This document shows, piece by piece, positions 12,101-25,000 of a stretch of DNA of 64,000 nucleotides (positions are counted from its first letter, which is position 1; the number at the start of each line of letters is the position of its first letter). The stretch is taken from contig OX457024.1 of assembly GCA_949752745.1 (NCBI GenBank), positions 107,681,787 through 107,745,786 on the forward strand, in the 5' to 3' direction. Source of the stretch: Protula sp. h YS-2021. Taxonomy: Eukaryota; Annelida; Polychaeta; Sabellida; Serpulidae. The position numbers and the translations under genes are program-made. The notes beneath the pieces are model-generated. The model did no database searches, was not told where the DNA came from, and was given only the letters and a program-made list of their open reading frames with translations.

Positions 12101-15100
12101 TATACACGGCTGAAAAAAGCTCACAAAATATCCAAAAAACATAATTTAATTTTCACTTTGTCAGCGCTGAATATTTAACACACTTGTGCCGCACAGCACT
12201 GCCAGTCTTTTACTCCTTCCAGCATGATGGCCACAAAGTTACCAGTGACTTGACGGTCACCTGCCCTGTGACGTCACGCCACGTGCTTTACCTAGGGACT
12301 CGGGAGAGTCACGTGTCCCTGACAGCGTCTGACGCATGCGCTCTACGCGCTCCTTGCTCGTCAACACCGCAGGCTTCGGCTAGAGGGCGGAAAAAAGAAG
12401 AAAAACTCACATTTTACTTTCGCCTTTAATAAAAAATTTAAAATTTATAAATTTTCAAGATGTGAGCCGATAAGCAACGAGTAGAGATAAAGACAGATAA
12501 GCGGTGTAATACACAAGTATCTCGCCTAAAAAATTGACTAATATCACCCACATATAAGCTTTTGTTGGGAAAAGAAAATCACTTTTCAATGTTGCCTTCA
12601 AAACTTAGGCAATATCTTCAATGAGGTACATTGTTCTGCAATGCGTTGAGAATGTCTGTGCCTGATTGAGGACAAGGCATTTGCAACATGACAACAACTC
12701 CTTTCAGAGATCATGAATAAGAACTGTTCGTTTATTGAATATAATCTTCTGACATACAGCAGTGAGAACAACTCTCCTTTTACTACTACGGATCTGCCGT
12801 GCTTAAGTAGCTCAAAGCCAGGTTAATCCTAGCGTGGTCAAAACCGCGCCTTCCCATGCTGCTGATTTGGTTAGGGGCCATCCATACAGTACGTACCGAC
12901 AAACGTGTCAATTTTTGACAACCCCCCACTCCCCCCCCCCCGTACCCAGTGTGTATGCAGTGACCTAGACCCCTTCCCCTGTACGCACGTACGCAATATA
13001 TTGTGCCATATTAAAAAAATATCAATTTATTTTAAAAACTAAAATGCCCATTAATCAGTGACCAAACTGAAAGTGTACATGCCAATATACATTAAAACGG
13101 AACCCTCCATCTCCCCCTTGTACGAAGTGCGTACGCACCGACCGTGACCCCCCCCCCCCCCCCCGCCCCTTCCCCCCTCCCCCTCTCTATGCGTACGTAC
13201 TTTATGGATGATTCCTTAGGGTTAGCTTACGCACTGTGAACCAGAAACACGAAGTTACTCTGCGCTGTTACGTCATTACGATATCGAGGATCGTACACTA
13301 CGCAAATCCTGTGAGTGTTCAAAATGCGGGCTTTACTCAGGATTAAGTTATCAATCCTCTATACTGGAGTGTGCCCGTTGGCGTGGGGGGTGGGGGCAGG
13401 GGTTTTGGGCGGGGTGGGGGGGGGGTACCTTGTAGCTCTGTTGGTAGCAGTCGTCACAGGCCCGCACGGAGCTGCCGCGCACACTTAGCGTCATTGTCGA
13501 ACATTCGCTGCAGACGACCCGACCGCAACGCCGGCAGTGGTGGCGTCGGTTGAACATGCTAAACCTCTCCACATTGCAGCACTGGAAATATAAACGCTAA
13601 ACCTCTCTACACCGAAGCACTGAAAATGTACGCACTTAAACCTCTCTACGTCGCAGCACTGAAAAAAAAAAAACAATTGCAAACCTCTCTAACGAAACAC
13701 TGCAAATATATGCGCTAAACCTCCCTATTTTGCAGCATAGAATATAAACACCAAACCTCTCCACATTGCATCACTGAAAACGTAAACGCTAACCCCCTCT
13801 AAATTATAGTACTTTCTAGTGACATCCCCAGCATTTAATTTATGAACGAGGCCTATTCTCACCATACAGACGCTGGCAGCTTGATCGGGGACCCAGTCAC
13901 TTCTGTCGGGCGCTTCCGCCGGCATGACGAAGACGGTTGGAAGCCCGTCCTTGACCTGCGCCTCCGGACTGCCCAGAGTGAACCTGGGAGAGCTCCTGGC
14001 CGGCACGCTGCTCGGGTACGGCTGTGGCGGCGTCGATGCCTTCACTCCTTGATTGGAAAGCTGCCCAAATGACGACACCTAAAAAAGGTTAGCAGAGGCA
14101 ATGAAAGATTGTTTCCAGCGGACGGCTAAAGGACAACGGTGTGAGATCTCCCGACCCCCCCCCCCCCCCAACACACAAACACGACATTTTAACCCCCTTG
14201 CCCCCCCCCCTCCCCACACACACACACACATACACACGACACTTTTACCCTCTTGCCTCCCCCTGAATACAAACCCATTGCCTCTCCCACCCCACCCCTC
14301 CCCCCTCCCAACACACACCTTGGGGATCCGGCTAGGGGAGGGTGTTGTTTTCGTCGCCACGGTCACGGCACCTGCCCGGCGGGTCTGCAGCGAGGACATG
14401 CTGCCCAGGGACCTGCTCGTCAGGATGCTCAGCCTCCCACCGCCAGCCACTTCCGGCTGTACGACCGGGAATTCCAGCGCCTTGCGGGCGTAAGTCACGA
14501 GCAACTGATTGCAGTCCGCCAAGTCCAAATCCAGGGCCACTCTCCCGCCAGACGAGTCACGTGACTGCAGCCTGGCGACAGGAAACGGGGCGCTGATTGG
14601 TCCGCTGTTGGTGGGAGTGTTTGGCTCGTTGCCAGACGAGTCACGTGAATGGAGCCTGGTGACAGGAAACGGGGCGCTGATTGGTCCGCTGTTGGTAGGA
14701 GTGTCTGGCTCGTTGCCACAGTCGTCCGCGGACGTGTGATGCTCCTTGTTAGGTTCATAGTTAGTTGGCGTGTTTGGTTCCGACGATTGATATTTAGCCA
14801 TTTCGTCAGTGATGCACCTCAATACCTTTCTCGAGAGATCCACCTGAAAACGGAAGCACGTGTTTTCTTGTTTTCTAATTTGATAAGACTGGATGCCCTT
14901 TGCCCGAGTACACTAAAATGTGGCGGAGAAATAAGGAGATTTCTATTTCAAAGGTTGTGCATGGTTTCCTCAAATATTCAGGCTTTAAAACTGATATAAA
15001 ACTTGAATCAACTGAAGTTTTCTATGTTGAAAATAATTAAAAATGTGATATTATATGTCATAAACTGAAACAGATATTGTTCGAGATGAATCTAAACAGT

Positions 15101-18100
15101 GTGTGTCTATATATATATATATATAGTATACATTGATTTCTTTATATTTTATTTTATTTATTTATTTATTTTGCTTTCACTCTGTCCACATAAATCCGCA
15201 TTTTAAGGTGATCCAGTGCTAAATTACTATCTCAAAATACAATAACAATATCCACCTGATTTCCGCGCACGCCTTTCTCACAGCGAAGTCAAATACAACT
15301 TCTTTTCATACTGTTGCGGACAAGGCTGACCCCTTCCCCCCCACCCCCCCCCCCCCCTCCCACCCCCATATCGGATCGTCCGCTTTCTGTAATACGACAA
15401 ATGAGTACATGCTCCTTCATACCCCCCCGCTCCCGGCATTACAAAATTTTCCACAATACAGCAAATAACACGTACCTCGAACCAGACCCGCCATTTTGTA
15501 TAATACAGCCAATAAGCACCTGTACCTTCCCACCCCGCCACCACTCATCCTCGCATCACACCCATGTGGTACAGTACATACCCCAACATACCCCAACCCC
15601 ACCAATCCCAGTATCACAACCGCCATGTGATATAAATACAAGAACGGGAAGGTACCTTCTTGCCCCAGTCCCCCCTCCCGCCCCCACCCCCAACATCCCA
15701 CATCACAACCGCCATGTGATATAAAACAAGAACGGGAAGGTACCTTCTTGCCCCAGTCCCCCCTCCCGCCCCCACCCCCAACATCCCACATCACAACCGC
15801 CATGTCATATAAATACAAGAACGGGAAGGTACCTTCATGCCCTCCCCCCTCCCCCGCCCCCACCCCCAACATCCCAGCATCACAACCGCCATGTGATATA
15901 AAACAAGAACGGGTACCTTCATGCCCCCCGCCCCCCTCCCGCCCCCACCCCCAACATCCCAGCATCACAACCGCCATGTCATATAAAACAAGAACGGGTA
16001 CCTTCATGCCCTCCCCCCTCCCCCGCCCCCACCCCCAACATCCCAGCATCACAACCGCCATGTGATATAAAACAAGAACGGGTACCTTCATGCCCCCCGC
16101 CCCCCTCCCGCCCCCACCCCCAACATCCCAGCATCACAACCGCCATGTGATATAAAACAAGAACGGGTACCTCCATGCCCCTCGCCCCCGCCCCCACCCC
16201 CAACATCCCAGCATCACAACCGCCATGTGATACAATAATACAAGAACGGGTACCTTCATGACCTCCCCCCTCCCGCCCCCACCCCCAACATCCCAGCATC
16301 ACAACCGCCATGTCATATAAAACAAGAACGGGTACCTTCATGCACCCCCCCCCCCCCACCCCCAACATCCCAGCATCACAACCGCCATGTCATATAAATA
16401 CAAGAACGGGAAGGTACCTTCATGCCCCCCTCCCCCCTCCCGCCACCACCCCCAACATCCCAGCATCACAACCGCCATGTGATATAAATACAAGAACGGG
16501 TACCTTCATGCCCTCCCCCCTCCCCCCCCCACCCCCAACATCCCAGCATCACAACCGCCATGTGATATAAATACAAGAACGGGTACCTTCATGCCCCCGC
16601 CCCCCCCCCCACCCCCAACATCCCAGCATCACAACCACCATGTGATATAAATACAAGAACGGGTACCTTCATGCCCCCCCCCAACCATCCCACATCACAA
16701 CCGCCATGTGATATAAATACAAGAACGGGTACCTTCATGCCCCCCGCCCCCTCCCCACCCCCAACATCCCAGCATCACAACCACCATGTGATATAAATAC
16801 AAGAACGGGTACCTCCATGCCCCTCGCCCCTCCCCCGCCCCCACCCCCAACCATCCCAGCATCACAACCGCCATGTGATATAACACAAGAACGGGTACCT
16901 TCATATTCATAATCAGCTGTTCCAGCAGCAGAACGGGTTCCGCGATCACGTGGTCATAATCTGCTTGCATATTTTGCGGCAAACAGCCCAATGCCTTACA
17001 GCCTATATCCAGCAGCATCAAGCGCTTCATCTCGCCGTCCGCGAGAACTCCACTGAGTTTCCGCATCATAAATTCAGTCAGAATCGAAGTATTTTGTTTG
17101 TTTGCGAACTGGTCGATAAGGCTATAGCACAGCGTTTTACACTCTGCACTACTTTTTGCGTACACCTTCTCAAGGATTTTCATGGCTTCTGTGATTTCTT
17201 TCGGACTACTTTTCTCCAAGAGAAATTTTATATGCGCTTCATCCACGAGCTGGCTGAACTCGTGATGCCCGTGAATCTCAATCCACTTCCGAGTTAGGTC
17301 ATGGGCGCTGACCTTGAGCAAAAACTCGAGAATGACATCGGGAGACGATCTGGAAAGTTCTGCCACTTTCTGCCACATTTTGAGCTGCATTAATACTGAA
17401 ACAGTGTGTTGTCTGATGCAGTCGGATATCCCCTCCATCCCCGCGTCGTCTTGACTCGTCTCCTCAATAAAGAACTGGTTCGAATTTGACTCGTAATGTA
17501 ATTCAATTGTCGGGCCAGTATTCAGCTGTGTATCAACGCACTGGCATATCTGCAGTACACATAAACAAAACAACGCACTGGCATATCTGCAGTACACATA
17601 AACAAAACAACGCACTGGCATATCTGCAGTACACATAAACAAAACAACGCACTGGCATATCTGCAGTACACATAAACAAAACAACGCACTGGCATATCTG
17701 CAGTACACATAAACAAAAACAACGCACTGGAATATCTGCAGTACCCTTAAACAAAAACAAACAGTTTAACTAATCACTGAAATATGTATGTCACTGGCAA
17801 AATCTCAAATCAGGCAGTTTACAAAGTGCCTGAAAATTTCACGTAGTTTGTAAACTGTTCGGTTGGGCCAACCATCTTTTAAATTGCCTAAGTTCCAGGC
17901 ACTTTTAGGCAAACTGCCAAATGTTGGAGCCTAAAAGAACCAGGTAGTTTACAAAGATGCTGAAAATGTGAACTGCTTGATTTGAAAGTCTGCCGGTAAC
18001 ACACATACACAGTTCGTGAGTGAGCAAGCCTGTTCGCGAACAGTCTGACCAAGAATAAGCAAATTGTTCCAAATAAACTGATAATTTGAACAACTGCGTA

Positions 18101-19029
18101 AAACAGCAGTGATCTGGAAATACTCTAAATCGTTCGTTTCTATATTTTTTTAAAAGAGTTACAAACTATGCACCAAATTATGCACCAATCTTTGGTTAAA
18201 CTATACCTGCATATAAACTTGCATAACATCCAGTTCTTCCAATATGGCCGCTCTCATGACGTCATTTTCACCAATGGCGTGCAGATACTCCTGCAGGTGC
18301 CTGACACATGTGAGCGCATCCCACAATTCCAAGCAGCCAATAAGCAGACGACTTCTCGCATTGCCCTCGCACATACCCATGAGAAGTTTCCACACTAAGG
18401 CACCGCCCTCAGGTGCTTGAGAGCTTTCCTCCGCCCCTTCATGCAACTCAGTTTCACTGCCCTTGCTTTGCCTCACGTGATCCAAAATGACACCCTCTGC
18501 CGCCCTGTCTTTAAGGAACACCACCTCGGGATGGGTGCAATTTATCAAAGCAGGGCAGCCTAATAGCAAGTCGCTGAGAACACGCCACTGCTTGCCGCCG
18601 ATGAGGCTGCGTAATACGTCACAGATGACGTCACGAAATAAGGCGGAGTTAGGCGAAGCTAGACACAATACTGTGCTGTTAGGAATACTGTGTTTGTCCC
18701 AAATATCTTCCAAAAATTGAGTATCACATTGGTTTGAGCTGCTGATGGTTGAACACAAGGGTAACACGTGACTGGTCACGTGTGTCCACAAAGCCGGACA
18801 CGTGCTCTCCGTCACGCTTCTGACCTTGGCAAGGTCCGAAGCAGACGACGGAATGCTCGAGTTGAACAGAATAGCAAGGTTGGCGAGGACATGGGACTGG
18901 CTGTGCAGGTAGGACTCTACAGCCGGCGTGAGGCTGTAGGCTGAAAAATATATGCAACTAGAGCGGTTGTTTCCACATCAATGAGTACAGGTAGTTCATT
19001 GTAAAATACACTCATTTCTATTACAACAA

Positions 19030-19068
<39 letters not shown>

Positions 19069-22000
19069 ACACTTTTGTCATGTTATCGTAACTTACCGGG
19101 TTTCCGAAGCTCAGTTCTCCTGCTGCATTTCAAAACACTGGCATCAAACCTCAACATTCCTGTTGAAAAAAGAACCATGAAATCGCTGATCTGGTGTAGG
19201 ATCTACACCAACATTCTCACTCGGCCACTGCCTTTATTTTCGCCAACTTATTTATCATTACATTTAAAAAAATATTCAATAACTGAAGTACATATTAGTT
19301 GATGAAGAGAATGGAATATGAGGTGCCTTGTTGTCCACGCGTTGATGACTTGCTTGGCAGACTTAGGCAGATGACGGAACTAACCTCCTAATTTTATAAG
19401 AAATATCCCAATATTACCAGTACTCGTTTAGTCGAAGCATTACCATACCAATATCTTTTACTTTGTTACTTTAGCTGCTACAGTTAGGTTATTGTATGCA
19501 TGTGATGCGTTTTTTTTTTTTTTTTTGTATTCGTCCAACATATATATGTACTCATATTTCATTGCAAAAAAAAAAAAACCGCTTCTCTCTCTCTCTCTCT
19601 CTCCATCCCCTCCCTTGTTATCTCTCCCTCCCTTTCCCTCCATGCCTCTTTCTTTCCCTCTCTCCACCCCACCCTCTCCGTGCATTTTTCATAATCAGCC
19701 CTCCCCCCTCCCCACACACCTGTATGTCACTATTTACATTACAATAGAGACCACACCTGAAAAAGAAGCCCTTCTTCGCGTCATCCCATCCCCATATGGC
19801 GCGGAATGCACGCTGTCCCCGGATGACGCGGAATGCACACTGCCCCCGGATGACGCGGAATGCACGCTGTCCACCTCGCTGAGCCTCACACACACGGCGA
19901 GGTGTCCTTCCTCATAATCACCATAACCCGATTCCATTCCCTGCAAATATAAATGCTCAAAAAGAAGTCCAGAAACAAAGCCCCTTGTGTTCCTACATTT
20001 TTATATGTTTTAATTACCTAAACGCGTTTCTTGCATTATAATTAGGAATTTTGGCTGATGAATTATTGTGATAAAATCAATCAATCAATCAATAATCAAT
20101 CACCATTCTGATCAAGACATCTTAATTTAAATTGTTGACGCAAGTCTTAAATTTCAGTTTTAAAAATACCATGATTCGTTTCAAACAATCTGGGTACCTT
20201 AATTTCGAGTGCGCAACTTTGTCGCTTCCGGTGGTGCGCAAGCAACTCCGGATAGAAAACTTGAACCTGTAACAAAATGTAACCAAACAATTAAATAAAT
20301 GTGCGCTGTCATGAAAAGCATTCCGCCTGGAACTAAATACTACAGGGTTCATAGCAAAAACCAGACGTCAAATTCCAGGATTTTCAAGGACATATGGAGG
20401 TAAAATTCAAGGTTTTTCAAGGATATTTGCAGGTCAAATTCCAGGATTTTCAAGGATATTTTAAAATGAAATTCCAGGATTTTAAAGAATTTTTCAAGAA
20501 CTTAAAAACATTTTAAATTCAAGAATGTCGTTTATTTGTACTTCTAAACCAAATCATTTGATCATCTATTTGCACGTTATATTTTTAAATCATACATACA
20601 GGAAAAATTGATATACTGTATTTCATAAATTAGAAAAAAAATAATTAGGAATTCCGGATCCCAGGACTTTCAAGGATTTTTTTGTTAGATTCCAGGATTT
20701 TCCAGGATTATGGAAGGATTTTGCCGAATTCGAGGGATTTTCCAGGATTTCAAGGATCGCTCTGAACCCTGTACTAGTTTTGAATTAATTAGTTAACTAC
20801 GTAAAATATTTGCAAATCTTATTTCAATCAACAAATATTAGCAGATTTATTTTCAAATATAACGAAACTTGTTCCCCCAAATGTGAGGTAAATTTATACA
20901 GTAACATTCAGGAAGTACCTTGAAGAAAGGAGGATGAGTATCGACATCAGTACCAATACTCTGTGCGAAGTACCGGGCGTCTTCGCTGGACACTAGAGGG
21001 CAGTACAGCGACCAGGGGTCCTTGCCTCCTGACAGTTATCCAAAGATAAAAAAATCTTTAAAATATGCAGTGATTAAAAAATAAAATAACACTGAACATA
21101 ACCAGAAGAATGCAACGTTTAAAACCTATGCACTGAAACAAATATATTGATGTTCCTCAATGCTTTGGTTTCTAAACAGAAAACGATACTTGTCTTAACA
21201 CGGTAAAATAGTGTTTTTTTTTTTCACTTCTCCATCCGTATTTTGTTATTGACTACCGTTTTAACAGAGGCTTACCTGCTCGCTGTGAAGTACGACTATT
21301 TTCACTCAACACCATCCGCCTCAGATCTCCCAAACTGAATGCGAAAGAAGCAAAAATTACTCCGCCATACGACAAAAAATGTAGTACCTCCAAGGTTATT
21401 TATATACAATTATGGTGAGGTGACTGCCGACTGTTTTACAAACATTTTATACATAAAACATTTCCAACATGTTAATCTGGACCCAAGTTCTTAAACATTT
21501 TAGAATAACATTCATAAATAATAAGAATACGATTCCCGTTTTAGCCTCGACACACTCGTTCTAATTTTCTTTTCTTTTTTTTTTTTTTTTTTTTTTTTTT
21601 GGCATTTAATTGTCGTACAAGACACAGAACATTTTGAAACTGTACTGATATACTTTAAATATCGCGGTACTTGGAGTAGCACGGTACTGATGTTCTTCAA
21701 ATACTGCGTTACGAACAGTATCACAGTACTGATATACTCAAAATACTGTGGTACTTAGAGTATCATCATCTATAACTAGGGTTCACAATCGAAGTCCGAC
21801 CGAACGGGTCCCGATCGAAGATACTGAGCCCTAAACCGAAATTTCGGGTGTTTCGGTTGTTTTTAGCCCCATTTGAGTTTCCACGGAAAAAAATGCACGG
21901 TATATGTTCAGGAATAACATGCACCTTGTGTAATCACGGTCTCAATTATTCGGTGCCTGGGGTAAAACAAATCATATTGCTTGCTACAACAGGAGTTACG

Positions 22001-25000
22001 CATAACAAGTGTAACATGCCGTGACATTCATTTGGTGTTTTAGAGTTTGGTTGGGCTTCTGTTAAAAAAAAACATTCTGAATAAAAAGCAGAAATTTATG
22101 TTCAGCGACGGTAAATTTAAAGATTATCCCATCCAAGCACATAACTGGGGGGAGGGGGGAGGGAGGTAGCCAGGTGGGGGTGGGACTGTACCTGGGAAAT
22201 CTCGTGCCCCTCGAGCCCCAACCGAACAAACAAAAATGCGAGCCCCGAACCGAACATTTCCGCGAACCTTAGTTATAACCCTACACTAGGCGAAGGTACC
22301 TGACTAGACCAAGCTGTCCCACGCGGTAACAGTACTTCTGTAGCAGAAAGCTAAATCTCTCGTCGCTTACGCCTCTCATGAAACGTCTCAGCTCGTGCGG
22401 GCAATTCTTCAACAAGGCCAAGAAAATGTGTGGTTATCATCACGAATAATTTATCGAATACTTAATTTTTGGTGGTTCTTAATGAAGGAAATTTGTCCCA
22501 GGTTTTTCTTTCAAGACTTCGAGGGATGAAGCAAGTATGGGTGCACCCCCCCCCCCCTCCTCCAGCGCACTCACCGGGCGCACCTCCCCCCCCCCCCCCC
22601 CACCCGGCAATGATCTTATTTGGAGTCCCCGGCCTTGCTAACGAATGGGGCACACCCCCCCAATCCCGCACTTACCTAACAAAGGGCGTAAATGAGTGGG
22701 GCGTACCCTCCCCCCTTCCTCCCGCACTCACCCAATTCCCTGGCCTTGATCACGAATGGAACACACTCTCCCCTCTCCCGGTCCTTACTCGGGACCCCGG
22801 CCTTGTTATCGAATGGGGCGCACCACCCCGTCCCCCCCCCCCCCGCAACCCCCGCAACCCCCGCAATGACCTTACTCTGGGCCCCGCCTTGTTAACAAAT
22901 GGGCTACTTTCCCCTTTTATTTTTTATGTTTAACGAGTATTCACATCCGCTTATAAACAGGTCAAATTGACAAACTAAGTCTGTATGCTATTGACGCATG
23001 GATACTGATCCAGGCCCGGTGGTCTCACCTTGACTATAAAGCACACGGTATGCAACAGCAACAGCTGCAGTAGGTTGCCATGGAAACACAGCTTGTCAAT
23101 GCCAGTGGTTAATATTGACAAATCAGCGTCGCGGAGCCTCGTTGTGAGCCTGGTCACGTGAGCATACCGTGGACCGGAGACAAAACACTGCACGTCATCT
23201 CTGGTGATTTTCCACGGATGCGCATGTCTTTTAGAAGAGCATTCTGGAAAAGAAACAGAGTACATAAAATGTGACTCTACGTGACCTTTTCACCTTTTGT
23301 AAATAAAGAAACAATTTTTGTTCATTTTATTCAACGACAATTTTTTTTTTCAAAAATGTACAATAAGTAATAAAATACAATATGTAAATATGTAGACAAG
23401 TGAAAGTATACCTCTCAGCTCGTGCAACCATAGCAACAGAATACCATGGATACTCGTAAATCCAGAGATCACACTGCGCGGTCTTTTCTCATTTAAGACG
23501 ACGAGACCTTGGTTATCTGAGAGCGGCGGCGTGTCTGAAAGGACAGTGTGCAAAATGCACAGAAATGAATGCCACCAGCACACAATGACATGTTTGATCT
23601 GACCTCTACGGAAACCCAACGATACATTACAGCACTTGTCAACTGATCTGATCAAGTTTTCTTATTATCTGATTTTGTTGATTTTGACTTCCAGTTCACA
23701 AAATGTATTTGTCCCGTTGTAAGAACTGACACTTATTCTGATGCTCTTGTCAATCTAAAATATTTGGCTTAATGAGCGTCATGGTCATAAAGTACCACTG
23801 GATTCAGAGCACAACACTGCCCCTCCCCCCCCCCCCTCCACACACACCGTTAAAAAAAAAATAGATAACAGCAAAAAGTATTTGGTTTCTTTTTTGGATA
23901 GGTTGGATGATGGTGTATTCCATGGTCTGTTTCCCCCTCTCCGGAAGGGCGTGCTGTTAACTTTCCTGGTGTGCATCAGAGCATATTGTGACTGTTCCTG
24001 GTGTGGATTGGAATAGAATGGTTTACTATGACTGTACATGGTGTGGATCGGACTAGATGGGGGGCGTATTGTAACCCGTACGTGGTGTAGACTGTAGCAG
24101 AAGAGCATACTGTGACCGTACCTGGTGCAGACAGGAGGAGAGGAGAGCGCATTGTGACCGTACCTGGTGTGGACTGGAACGGAAGCTTCGGGCAGCAGTT
24201 GTGTAGCAGAACATCCGTCAGCTCTATCCCAAGCTCACTGACAACCTTCTCTATTCTAGAAGTAACATACATTTTGAATGTTTTTTTTCACAGCAGTGAA
24301 ATACTCTCTTACATAACAGCTCCTACGTGCAGTAATTTTTCTCACAGTTTTCTTCTGTTATAATCTTGTGTTGCATGGATAATCATTCTATGGGATTTCT
24401 GGGCTGTGACATATTTCCGATTTCAATTTGTGCAAAAGTTTAAACGACTGTATAAAATAGAAAGCCTTTACAATTGAAGGGATCCAGCACCACTGGCTTC
24501 AACCATAAACAGCTGGGTTTTTGAAAATTTGAAGTCTTACTTAGTTGGCTCTGTTTCATGTTCAAACACCATTTTCCCTATTGTGGACGTGGCGCTGACA
24601 CTCATCTGCTCAAAATACTCCATCTGACTCATCCATTCTGCCAAAGGTCAAACAAAGGTCAGGCAAAGGTCAGGCAAAGGCTAAAGCAACAGAAGCATTT
24701 AAACAGTAAAATCTGAACAACGCAACGAAAACATCGTGTTGCCTAAATTTTGAAAATCCAATTATTTTAATATGCCAAATTTCTTCAATAAAATTACACC
24801 GAAATTAACTGAGAGATGCGATAATAGACAATAACTTGCGTTCACTGTCCGCCAAAACCTCCCGCACACGATGATCAAAGAATAACCAGATTTATTTACT
24901 GTTTTGAGTTTTTTTGTTTTTTTTTTGCACCGCCTCACCTTTGCTCTGGCCGGCTATTTCGGCGCTGAGACAGGACAGGGTTTTCATGTACTCATACAGT

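Noticed and set aside
14079..14318. Extension of exon 28 frame to 14079
   Set aside because: Gly/Cys-rich sequence after the donor is intronic C-run DNA. The exon 29 phase requires the donor at 14318.
15314..16570. Plus and minus ORFs of 86-224 residues rich in Pro or Gly
   Set aside because: Frames across the exon 27 donor array. The minus frame is open but lies beyond the splice donor.
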